NCBI GenBank assembly: GCA_023418755.1
Contig: JAEZZE010000205.1
Location: 1-29,506 of the forward strand
Direction: 5' to 3'
DNA length: 29,506 nucleotides
From: Bacillota bacterium
GTDB lineage: Bacteria > Bacillota > Bacilli > Paenibacillales > Paenibacillaceae
Part shown: positions 22,831 through 29,506 of the stretch, one piece after another
Numbering within the stretch: the first letter of the stretch is position 1
Layout of the letters: each line of letters starts with the position of its first letter
Notes under the pieces: generated by a model
What the model saw: the letters and a program-made list of their open reading frames with translations, nothing else
The model's database searches: none
What the model was told of the DNA's origin: nothing
Position numbers and translations under genes: made by a program

Positions 22831-24561
22831 ATGAGCCAGCGAAAGCGCGCGGCGAAAAACCGGCGTCCCAAAGTCATCCCGATGAGATTGGATGCGACAT
22901 TCTTCTTCGAGCGTGCCGTACAGTCGCTGGATCGGTACCATTACGACAAGGCACTGAAGTATTTTCGCCGCGCGGTGGAATACGAGCCGGAGAATCCGGT
23001 CAACCACTGCAACATGGCCGGCATTCTGTCCGAGATGGGCCGATACGAGGAATCGAACGTCATTCTTCGTTCGGTGCTGGACCAGATCGATCCGGCGATG
23101 ACGGAATGCTATTACTACTTAGCCAACAACTATGCCAATATGGAACTGTTCGAGGCCGCGGAGGAAGCCCTTGTCCGGTATTTGGAGAACGATACCGAGG
23201 GCCAATTCCTGGAAGAGTCGGACGAACTGCTCGACTTGCTTCACTACGAGTTGAACCGTCCCGCGAAGCTGTCGACCATCAAGGCCAAAGAAAATATCTA
23301 CGCCCACGACAAAGCGCGGGAGCTGTTGGAAGCAGGCCGGTTCGCCGAGGCGGTCAAAATGCTGGAAGAAATTATCGAACGCCAGCCGGACTTTCTGGCC
23401 GCTAGGAACAACCTGGGGCTGGCATACTACTATATGGGACTGTTCGACAAATCGGTCTCGACGATTACGGAAGTGCTGGAAGCGGAACCGGGCAATCTGC
23501 ACGCGCTGTGCAATCTGGCGATTTTCTACCAGCATTCGAACCGGAAGGAGCAGCTGCAGGCGCTGGTCGCGAAGCTGAACAAGACGGTGCCGTTCCATCC
23601 CGAGCACGTGTTCAAAATGGCGACGACGCTCGGCATCGTAGGGGAGCATCGCGAGGCTTACCAGCATTTCCGGCGTTTGCTGCGCACGGGGGAGCTGTCG
23701 GGTGAGCCGAGCCTGCATCACTTCGCGGCGATCGCGGCGGTGAACCTGCGGCGGTACGACGACGCCAAGAAGCATTGGCAGCAGGCGGAGAGGCTCGATC
23801 CGGAGTCCCAGGTCCCTCCTTTCCACTTGAAACGGCTGGAACGCGTCCGCGCCGGGGAGGAGACCCCGCCGACGCATTATCACTATCATCTTCCGTTCGA
23901 AGAGCAATTCAAGCAGTGGGAAAACAATCCGGGGCAAGTGACGGAGGCGCTCAAAAACGATCCGCTCATCCGCTCGTCGTTCTTCTGGGCGCTAAGGCAC
24001 GGGGACCGGCGCACGAAGGTGCAGGTGATCCAGGCGCTCGGCCTGGTCGCGGACGATGAAGTCATCGAGGCGCTGAAGGCTTTCCTGATCGACCCGGATG
24101 AAGAGGACGAACTGAAGCGCGTGGCGGTGCTGGTGCTTCGTTCCATCGGAGTTCAGGACTCGCTCTCGGTCGTGTTCGGCGGACGAACGCTGACGCTGGA
24201 GGCGCGCCGGAAATCGGCCCGGCTCCCGGTTTGGGACAGCGCGTGGCAGACCGTGCTGGAACAAGCGCTCGAAGGCATGTCCGGGCGGTACGACGTCGTG
24301 CAGCAGCACGATATGATGACGCTGTGGGTCGATTATCTGTCCCGCGTATACCCGGATGTGCCGAAGCTGCACAAATCGACGGGGTGGGCCGCCGCGCTTG
24401 AATACTGGACGGCCAAAATGCACCGGAGAACGGTCACCTACGCGGACCTCGTCAGCCGTTACGGCGTGTCCCAGGCCAGCATCAGCCGATACGCGAACCG
24501 GATCGACGAAGCTTGCGGCATTCGGGAGAAGCTCGATTTGACGAGACCGTCCTTTCACTAA
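22831..24561 (+). CDS. yvcD: TPR-repeat protein with C-terminal HTH (YvcD-like)
   Basis: Scaffold-type protein of 576 aa, function unknown. A short basic N terminus (SQRKRAAKNRRPK) leads to tetratricopeptide repeats over about residues 25-330; recognisable units include YDKALKYFRRAVEYEPENPV and FLAARNNLGLAYYYMGLFDK. Residues about 385-450 look like HEAT-type helical repeats (VQVIQALGLVADDEVIEALK). The last about 45 residues contain a helix-turn-helix-like unit (YADLVSRYGVSQASISRYAN). Position between the his cluster and trxB matches YvcD of B. subtilis, also a TPR protein. No signal peptide or membrane segment, so cytoplasmic. AGGAGG lies about 8 nt before ATG 22831. Confidence 0.88.
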   Translation: MSQRKRAAKNRRPKVIPMRLDATFFFERAVQSLDRYHYDKALKYFRRAVEYEPENPVNHCNMAGILSEMGRYEESNVILRSVLDQIDPAMTECYYYLANNYANMELFEAAEEALVRYLENDTEGQFLEESDELLDLLHYELNRPAKLSTIKAKENIYAHDKARELLEAGRFAEAVKMLEEIIERQPDFLAARNNLGLAYYYMGLFDKSVSTITEVLEAEPGNLHALCNLAIFYQHSNRKEQLQALVAKLNKTVPFHPEHVFKMATTLGIVGEHREAYQHFRRLLRTGELSGEPSLHHFAAIAAVNLRRYDDAKKHWQQAERLDPESQVPPFHLKRLERVRAGEETPPTHYHYHLPFEEQFKQWENNPGQVTEALKNDPLIRSSFFWALRHGDRRTKVQVIQALGLVADDEVIEALKAFLIDPDEEDELKRVAVLVLRSIGVQDSLSVVFGGRTLTLEARRKSARLPVWDSAWQTVLEQALEGMSGRYDVVQQHDMMTLWVDYLSRVYPDVPKLHKSTGWAAALEYWTAKMHRRTVTYADLVSRYGVSQASISRYANRIDEACGIREKLDLTRPSFH

Positions 24562-24621
24562 CTATCAACTCGCGCGCATGACAACGAGTTCGAGCGTTTC
24601 GCGCTACGAGGAGGAAGCATC

Positions 24622-25569
24622 ATGCACAAGACAATCGTAATCGGTACGGGACCGGCGGGTTTGACGGCGGCGATCTATCTGGCGCGCGCGAATCTGTCGC
24701 CGCTCGTGATCGAAGGGCCGGAGCCGGGCGGACAATTGACGACGACGACGGAGGTCGAGAACTTCCCCGGTTTTCCGGAAGGAATCCTGGGCCCCGAGCT
24801 GATGGAGAACATGCGCAAGCAAGCCGAACGGTTCGGAGCGGAGTTCCGGACGGGCTGGGTCGAAGAAGTCGACCTGTCCAAACGGCCTTTCGCGTTATCG
24901 CTGGAAGGCGGGGAGAAGCTGCAGGCGGAGACGCTGATTATTTCGACCGGGGCTTCCGCCAAGTATTTGGGAATCCCGGGGGAGAAGAGCAACGTCGGGC
25001 GCGGCGTCAGCACTTGCGCGACCTGCGACGGCTTTTTCTTCCGCGGGAAAAATATCGTCGTCGTCGGCGGCGGGGATTCCGCGATGGAGGAAGCGAATTT
25101 CTTGACGCGGTTCGCTTCCGAAGTGAAGCTGGTCCATCGCCGAGACGAGCTGCGGGCCTCCAAGATCATGCAGGATCGGGCCCGCCAGAACGACAAGATC
25201 TCGTGGGGATTGAACAAAACTCCGCTCGAGGTCGTCGCGGGGGACCAGGGCGTAACGGGGCTTAAGGTTCGCGACAATGCCTCCGGAGCGGAAGAGATCA
25301 TCGAGGCGCAGGGATTGTTCGTGGCGATCGGCCATACGCCGAACACGAAGTTTCTCGGCGGTCAGATCGAGACGGACGAACTCGGCTATATTCGGGTGAA
25401 GCCGGGAACGACGGAGACGAACGTGCCGGGCGTATTCGCTTGCGGCGACGTGCAGGACCATAAGTACCGCCAGGCGATTACGGCGGCGGGCAGCGGCTGC
25501 ATGGCCGCGCTGGACTGCGAGAAGTTTCTGGAAGGCTCCGCGACGCACGACTGGAGCCAATCGCTGTAA
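24622..25569 (+). CDS. trxB: Thioredoxin-disulfide reductase
   Basis: NADPH-dependent flavoenzyme that reduces thioredoxin. 315 aa, normal length. FAD-binding GTGPAGLTAAIYLARA at residues 8-23, redox-active CATC at Cys132/Cys135, NADPH-binding VVVGGGDSAMEEANFL after it, and C-terminal FAD segment GVFACGDVQDHKYRQAITAA. AGGAGG at 24609-24614, 7 nt before the ATG. Neighbours yvcD upstream and, further down, rapZ-yvcK-whiA follow the B. subtilis order. Confidence 0.97.
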   Translation: MHKTIVIGTGPAGLTAAIYLARANLSPLVIEGPEPGGQLTTTTEVENFPGFPEGILGPELMENMRKQAERFGAEFRTGWVEEVDLSKRPFALSLEGGEKLQAETLIISTGASAKYLGIPGEKSNVGRGVSTCATCDGFFFRGKNIVVVGGGDSAMEEANFLTRFASEVKLVHRRDELRASKIMQDRARQNDKISWGLNKTPLEVVAGDQGVTGLKVRDNASGAEEIIEAQGLFVAIGHTPNTKFLGGQIETDELGYIRVKPGTTETNVPGVFACGDVQDHKYRQAITAAGSGCMAALDCEKFLEGSATHDWSQSL

Positions 25570-25581
25570 GCTTGCCGTTTG

Positions 25582-25604
25582 CCCGCCGTCGGCTCGGCGG
25601 CGGG
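25582..25604 (+). other. GC-rich hairpin between trxB and glcK
   Basis: CCCGCCG (25582-25588) can pair with CGGCGGG (25598-25604). No T-run follows directly, so it is more likely an mRNA-stabilising or partial attenuating hairpin than a terminator. Confidence 0.35.
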
Positions 25605-25647
25605 GCGACATACGGATCTTATTCTTCTTTATGAGGTGTCGACAAAT

Positions 25648-26601
25648 ATGTCAGATTCATTGTTCGTAGGCGTAGATTTGGGCGGAACGTCTATCAAGGT
25701 CGGCTTGTGCAACGAGACGGGAGATTTGCTTCGTACTTACGAAGGACCTACTCAAGCCTCCGACGGAGCGGATGCCGTTCTGTCCAATATCGCGGCCTAT
25801 GTCCGGGAGCTCGTGCCCCCGGGAACGGCGGAGTGGGAGGCGGTTGTCGGCGTGGGCATCGGAATTGCCGGGTTCCTGAACATTCCCGAAGGGATTATCA
25901 ACTTCTCGCCCAACCTTCCTTTCAAGGATGTGCCGGTCAAACGGGTGATGGAGGAGAAGCTGGGCAAGCCGGTCAAGATCAACAACGACGCCAACGTGGC
26001 GGCGCTCGGGGAAGCCTGGGGAGGCGCGGGCAGAGGCGTTCGGAACTGCGTCTGCTATACGCTCGGAACGGGCGTCGGCGGAGGCATCATTCTGAACGAC
26101 CGTCTGATCGAAGGCGCTTCGGGCATGGCGGGAGAACTGGGCCATATCTCGATCGTGCCCGATCTGGAAGCGATCCAGTGCGGATGCGGCAGAATGGGCT
26201 GCCTGGAGACGGTGTCGTCGGCCACCGGGATCATACGCATGGCGAAGGATGCCGTCGCACGGGGAGACAAGACGTCGCTGGCTCTCGTGGAGGAGGAATT
26301 GACGGCCAAGCATATTATCGATGCGGCCAAGGAAGGCGACGAAGCGGCGGCGCGGATCGTCAGCCGGGCGGCCTTCTACTTGGGCAAGTCGATGGCGGTC
26401 GTCGCGCTGGTCGTCAATCCGCAGCGCTTCATTATCGGCGGCGGGGTAAGCAAGGCGGGAGAGTATTTGTTCTCGCAGATCCGCGAAGTCTTTAACAAGC
26501 TGACGCCGGCGAACGCCAGAGACGGTGTGGAGATCGTGCCGGCCGAGCTCGGCAACAACGCCGGAGTCGTCGGAGCGGCCGGACTGTTCCTTCGGGCATA
26601 A
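25648..26601 (+). CDS. glcK: ROK-family glucokinase
   Basis: Phosphorylates free glucose to glucose 6-phosphate with ATP, in the cytoplasm. 317 aa. N-terminal phosphate-binding VGVDLGGTSIKVGL, the catalytic-region NNDANVAALGEAW, LGTGVGGGII, GELGHISIV, and the ROK zinc motif QCGCGRMGCLETVSS. ATG 25648 is chosen, with GAGGTG 9 nt upstream; the frame is open further upstream but without support. It stands where B. subtilis has cwlO and yvcI between trxB and yvcJ, so the neighbourhood differs there. With transporters, HprK, RapZ and YvcK in the same window it fits a carbon-flux context. Confidence 0.94.
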   Translation: MSDSLFVGVDLGGTSIKVGLCNETGDLLRTYEGPTQASDGADAVLSNIAAYVRELVPPGTAEWEAVVGVGIGIAGFLNIPEGIINFSPNLPFKDVPVKRVMEEKLGKPVKINNDANVAALGEAWGGAGRGVRNCVCYTLGTGVGGGIILNDRLIEGASGMAGELGHISIVPDLEAIQCGCGRMGCLETVSSATGIIRMAKDAVARGDKTSLALVEEELTAKHIIDAAKEGDEAAARIVSRAAFYLGKSMAVVALVVNPQRFIIGGGVSKAGEYLFSQIREVFNKLTPANARDGVEIVPAELGNNAGVVGAAGLFLRA

Positions 26602-26711
26602 TTCCAGCAAGGCGCTCGGCTCCGCACGCTCTTGAGGCGGTCCGGGCGCTTCGCTATATCGCTTGCTCGAGGGAGGGTCCGGGCAAACAGGCCCATGGAG
26701 AGGGGAAACGC

Positions 26712-27599
26712 ATGGATACGATAACGACGCAGCCAAGGCTCGTCATTATAACGGGGATGTCGGGAGCGGGCAAAACGATCGCCGTTCAGAGCCTGGAGGA
26801 TTTGGGCTTTTTCTGCGTCGATAACTTGCCGCCGGTGCTTATTCCGAAGTTCGCGGATCTGATCGATCAGTCGCAAGGGAGAATCGCCAAAGTCGCCTTG
26901 GTCATCGACTTGCGCGGACGCGAGTTTTTCACCGCTTTATCCGAGTCGCTTAACCATATCCGGGAGCATAACACGATCCACTACGAGATTCTGTTCCTCG
27001 ACGCGACCGATTCGGTGCTCGTGCAGCGCTACAAAGAGAGCCGGCGCCGCCATCCGCTCGCGCCGGACGGCTTGCCTCTGGACGGGATCCACTTGGAGCG
27101 CAAGCTGTTGGAGGATTTGAAGGGCTGGGCCAATCAGGTGATCGACACGAGCAGCTTGAAGCCCGCGGCTCTCAAGGAGAAGATCGTCTCCCGGTTCACG
27201 AACATGAATCAGGACAACATTTCGATCAACGTGACCTCCTTCGGGTTCAAGTACGGGGTTCCGATCGACGCCGATCTCATTTTCGACGTCCGTTTTCTGC
27301 CCAACCCGCACTATATCGACACGCTTCGCCCCAAGACGGGAGCGGACCCGGACGTATACGACTACGTGATGAAATGGCCGGAGACCCAGACTTTTTTGAC
27401 GAAGCTCCTCGATCTGCTGCAGTTTCTGATTCCGATGTACCATAAGGAAGGCAAGAGCCAGATCGTGATCGGCATCGGGTGCACGGGCGGCAAGCATAGA
27501 TCGGTGGCGCTGGCCGAATATTTGGGACGCAGACTGGGGTCCAGCGATACGGAATCGGTGAGAGTAAGCCATCGCGATTCCGAACGCGACCGGCATTGA
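26712..27599 (+). CDS. rapZ: RNase adapter / nucleotide-binding protein RapZ (YvcJ)
   Basis: P-loop protein of the RapZ family, 295 aa. Walker A GMSGAGKT at residues 15-22, followed by SLEDLGFFCVDNLPPVLIP, strand VALVIDLRGREFF, LDATDSVLVQRYKESRRRHPL and the C-terminal IGIGCTGGKHRSVALAEYLG. In E. coli RapZ controls GlmZ decay and thus amino-sugar supply; YvcJ of B. subtilis binds and hydrolyses nucleotides and affects competence. GGAGAGGGG lies ahead of ATG 26712. Nine nt separate it from yvcK; this pair and whiA form a widespread conserved trio. Confidence 0.96.
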   Translation: MDTITTQPRLVIITGMSGAGKTIAVQSLEDLGFFCVDNLPPVLIPKFADLIDQSQGRIAKVALVIDLRGREFFTALSESLNHIREHNTIHYEILFLDATDSVLVQRYKESRRRHPLAPDGLPLDGIHLERKLLEDLKGWANQVIDTSSLKPAALKEKIVSRFTNMNQDNISINVTSFGFKYGVPIDADLIFDVRFLPNPHYIDTLRPKTGADPDVYDYVMKWPETQTFLTKLLDLLQFLIPMYHKEGKSQIVIGIGCTGGKHRSVALAEYLGRRLGSSDTESVRVSHRDSERDRH

Positions 27600-27608
27600 G
27601 GTGAGGGA

Positions 27609-28595
27609 ATGAGCAAAAGAAGACCCCTCGCCCGCTTGCCGCGGATCGTCGTGATCGGCGGAGGCACCGGGCTGTCCGTTATGCTGCGCGGCTTGAAGCG
27701 GAAGCCGCTCGACATTACGGCCATCGTCACGGTAGCGGACGACGGCGGCAGCTCCGGCATCTTACGGGAGGAATTGCAGATTCCCCCTCCCGGGGATATC
27801 CGCAACGTGCTGACCGCTCTGGCGGATACGGAGCCTCTGATGGCCGAAGTGCTGAAATACCGATTCCAGAACGGGACGGGTTTGGCCGGACACAGCCTCG
27901 GCAATCTTATTCTGGCGGCCATGACCGATATTACCGGGGATTTCATGACGGGAATTACCGAATTGAGCCGGATTCTCGCCGTCAGGGGGAGGGTACTGCC
28001 CGCGGCGAATCAGGCGATCGTGCTCAAGGCGGAAATGGAAGACGGCTCGATCGTGGAAGGAGAATCCTCGATTCCGAAGTCGGGCCTCGCGATCCGGAGA
28101 GTCTTCCTCGAGCCGGCCGACGTCAAGGCGCTCCCGGAAGCCGTGCAGGCGCTGCAGGAAGCGGATGCGATCCTGGTCGGTCCGGGAAGCCTGTATACGA
28201 GCATCATTCCGAATCTGCTCGTGCCGGAGCTTGCGGAAGCGATCGTGGAATCGAACGCCATCAAGATGTTCGTCTGCAACGCCATGACCCAACCGGGAGA
28301 GACCGACAATTATTCCGTCAGCGATCATCTCGCCGCCGTTCACGCTCATATCGGCCATCATTTATTCGATTATGTCATCGTCAACGACGGAGAAATTCCT
28401 CCGCAGGTGGAAAGCCTCTACGCCGAGCAGGGGGCCAAGGCGGTCCATCTTGACCTGGACGAGGTCACCCGCCGGGGCTACAAGGTGATCGCGGATAAGC
28501 TTGTCCTGTTCCGTACGTATTTGCGCCATGATGCGGAGAAACTAAGCGAGCATATTTACCAGCTTGTCGATAACTGGATGCTTCGAAAGGGGTGA
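27609..28595 (+). CDS. yvcK: Gluconeogenesis factor YvcK (CofD-like)
   Basis: UDP-sugar-binding protein of the YvcK/CofD-like family; in B. subtilis needed for growth and normal shape on gluconeogenic carbon sources. 328 aa. N-terminal VVIGGGTGLSVMLRGLK, ADDGGSSGILREELQIPPPG with GDIRNVLTAL, the GLAGHSLGNLILAAM segment, and DAILVGPGSLYTSIIPNLLV later. Probably cytoplasmic; it links carbon state and cell-wall precursor flux. Start ATG with GAGGTGAGGG upstream; whiA begins 7 nt after its stop. Confidence 0.96.
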   Translation: MSKRRPLARLPRIVVIGGGTGLSVMLRGLKRKPLDITAIVTVADDGGSSGILREELQIPPPGDIRNVLTALADTEPLMAEVLKYRFQNGTGLAGHSLGNLILAAMTDITGDFMTGITELSRILAVRGRVLPAANQAIVLKAEMEDGSIVEGESSIPKSGLAIRRVFLEPADVKALPEAVQALQEADAILVGPGSLYTSIIPNLLVPELAEAIVESNAIKMFVCNAMTQPGETDNYSVSDHLAAVHAHIGHHLFDYVIVNDGEIPPQVESLYAEQGAKAVHLDLDEVTRRGYKVIADKLVLFRTYLRHDAEKLSEHIYQLVDNWMLRKG

Positions 28596-28602
28596 GAAAG
28601 GG

Positions 28603-29506
28603 ATGTCTTTTGCGGCGCAAACGAAAAAGGAGCTCACGATGTACGAGAGCGACAGCTGCTGCGAAAAGGCGGAGCTGTCGGCGTTGATCCGGATGAACGG
28701 CACGATCTCGCTAACGAACCGCAGGGTCGTGCTGGACATCGCCACGGAGAACGCCGCCATTTCGCGCCGGATGTATACGCTGCTGAAGCGCCATTTTACG
28801 GTCGTGACCGAGCTTCTCGTTCGCAAAAAAATGCGTCTGAAAAAAAACAACGTATATGTTGTCCGTATTCCGGTCGGAGCGGAAGCGATCCTGAACGATC
28901 TGAGCATCGTCTCGGAAGGCTTTCTCTTCCATCCGAGCATCGACAAAGAACTCGTGCGCAAAACCTGCTGCAAGAAAGCCTATCTGCGGGGCGCGTTCCT
29001 GGCGGGAGGCTCGGTGAACAATCCCGAGGGCTCCTCCTACCACCTGGAGATTTCTTCGATGTACGAGGAGCATTGCAAAGCGCTCGTCGAGCTGGCGAAC
29101 AAGTTCCAACTGAACGCCCGGTTCATCGAACGGAAAAAAGGGTTCATCCTCTACATCAAGGAAGGCGAGAAGATCATCGAATTTCTGAACATTATCGGCG
29201 CTCACCAGGCGCTGTTCAAATTCGAGGACGTCCGCATCATGCGGGACATGCGCAATTCCGTGAACCGGATCGTCAATTGCGAGACGGCCAACCTGAACAA
29301 GACGATCGGCGCCGCCGTTCGGCAGATCGATAACATCAAGCTGCTCGAGAAGGAAGTCGGCCTGCATACTCTTCCGGACAAGCTGCGGGAAGTAGCCGAA
29401 GTCCGGCTCCAGCACCCCGATATCAACCTCAAGGAGGTCGGGGATTTGCTGAAAGGCAGAGTCAGTAAATCGGGCGTCAACCATCGGCTCCGCAAGCTCG
29501 ACGAGC
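28603..29506 (+). CDS. whiA: DNA-binding protein WhiA (partial, cut by window end)
   Basis: WhiA-family protein, sporulation regulator in Streptomyces and a nucleoid/cell-division factor in B. subtilis. 301 codons are visible with no stop before the window ends; the whole protein should be only slightly longer (about 310-325 aa). The N terminus SFAAQTKKELTMYESDSCC, a LAGLIDADG-like fold region with KKAYLRGAFLAGGSVNNPEG, then NCETANLNKTIGAAVRQIDN, and the C-terminal helix-turn-helix (LKEVGDLLKGRVSKSGVNHR). ATG 28603 follows the yvcK stop by 7 nt with AAAGGGGTGAG as ribosome-binding site. Confidence 0.96.
   Translation, partial: MSFAAQTKKELTMYESDSCCEKAELSALIRMNGTISLTNRRVVLDIATENAAISRRMYTLLKRHFTVVTELLVRKKMRLKKNNVYVVRIPVGAEAILNDLSIVSEGFLFHPSIDKELVRKTCCKKAYLRGAFLAGGSVNNPEGSSYHLEISSMYEEHCKALVELANKFQLNARFIERKKGFILYIKEGEKIIEFLNIIGAHQALFKFEDVRIMRDMRNSVNRIVNCETANLNKTIGAAVRQIDNIKLLEKEVGLHTLPDKLREVAEVRLQHPDINLKEVGDLLKGRVSKSGVNHRLRKLDE

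Noticed and set aside
1..29506. Mobile elements, CRISPR arrays, tRNA or rRNA genes
   Set aside because: No transposase or integrase motifs, no regularly spaced repeats, and no tRNA-like or rRNA-like stretches were seen on either strand.

Overview
The window is about 29.5 kb of GC-rich Gram-positive DNA. All 22 genes I accept lie on the + strand, with strong Shine-Dalgarno sequences and frequent GTG/TTG starts. Gene content and order (hprK-lgt-ppaX-yvoF, a his operon, yvcD-trxB, then rapZ-yvcK-whiA) match the block known in Bacillus subtilis. The transmembrane AraC-type regulator beside Lpl-type sugar transporter parts, the GC-rich base use and the msmX-like ATPase point to the Paenibacillaceae (Paenibacillus or Cohnella-like). 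That assignment is inference from gene style; no marker rRNA is present.

Layout. (1) 1-5163: carbohydrate-uptake module with an ABC permease (MalG/LplC type), a membrane-anchored AraC-family regulator, and a large extracellular solute-binding lipoprotein. The module is cut at the left edge; the partner permease is presumably upstream. (2) 5235-8605: a TagO/WecA-type GlcNAc-1-phosphate transferase, a PucR/CdaR-like regulator, and a free-standing, strongly codon-biased MsmX/UgpC sugar-ABC ATPase closed by a good terminator. (3) 8650-13877: hprK, lgt, ppaX, a YvoF-like hexapeptide acyltransferase, and an added membrane-anchored FAD-dependent oxidoreductase, ending in a long hairpin. (4) 13926-21622: a near-consensus promoter followed by hisZ-G-D-B-H-A-F-IE-J, mostly with overlapping or abutting ends. 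(5) 21641-22763: a PRPP synthetase paralogue with its own promoter and terminator. (6) 22783-29506: yvcD (TPR), trxB, a ROK glucokinase, rapZ, yvcK and whiA, the last cut by the right edge.

How the genes fit together. The his cluster makes every enzyme from PRPP+ATP to histidine except the aminotransferase HisC, and a PRPP synthetase sits directly after it. The sugar transporter pieces, MsmX-like ATPase, HprK (carbon catabolite control via HPr), PpaX (pyrophosphate removal after HPr-P phosphorolysis), glucokinase, RapZ and YvcK form a carbon-flux and cell-envelope neighbourhood. Lgt and TagO serve the envelope directly.

Most of the window is ordinary conserved Firmicutes backbone and I do not see a wholly new system. 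The points most worth a second look are: a HisA that resembles the eukaryotic (yeast HIS6-type) form inside an otherwise bacterial his operon; a divergent PRPP synthetase paralogue next to that operon; a roughly 140-nt out-of-frame overlap of lgt and ppaX in repetitive DNA; a C-terminal helix-turn-helix on the TPR protein; and the FAD oxidoreductase inserted into a conserved block. No tRNA, rRNA, CRISPR array, insertion sequence or phage gene was seen, and no gap between genes exceeds 300 bases.
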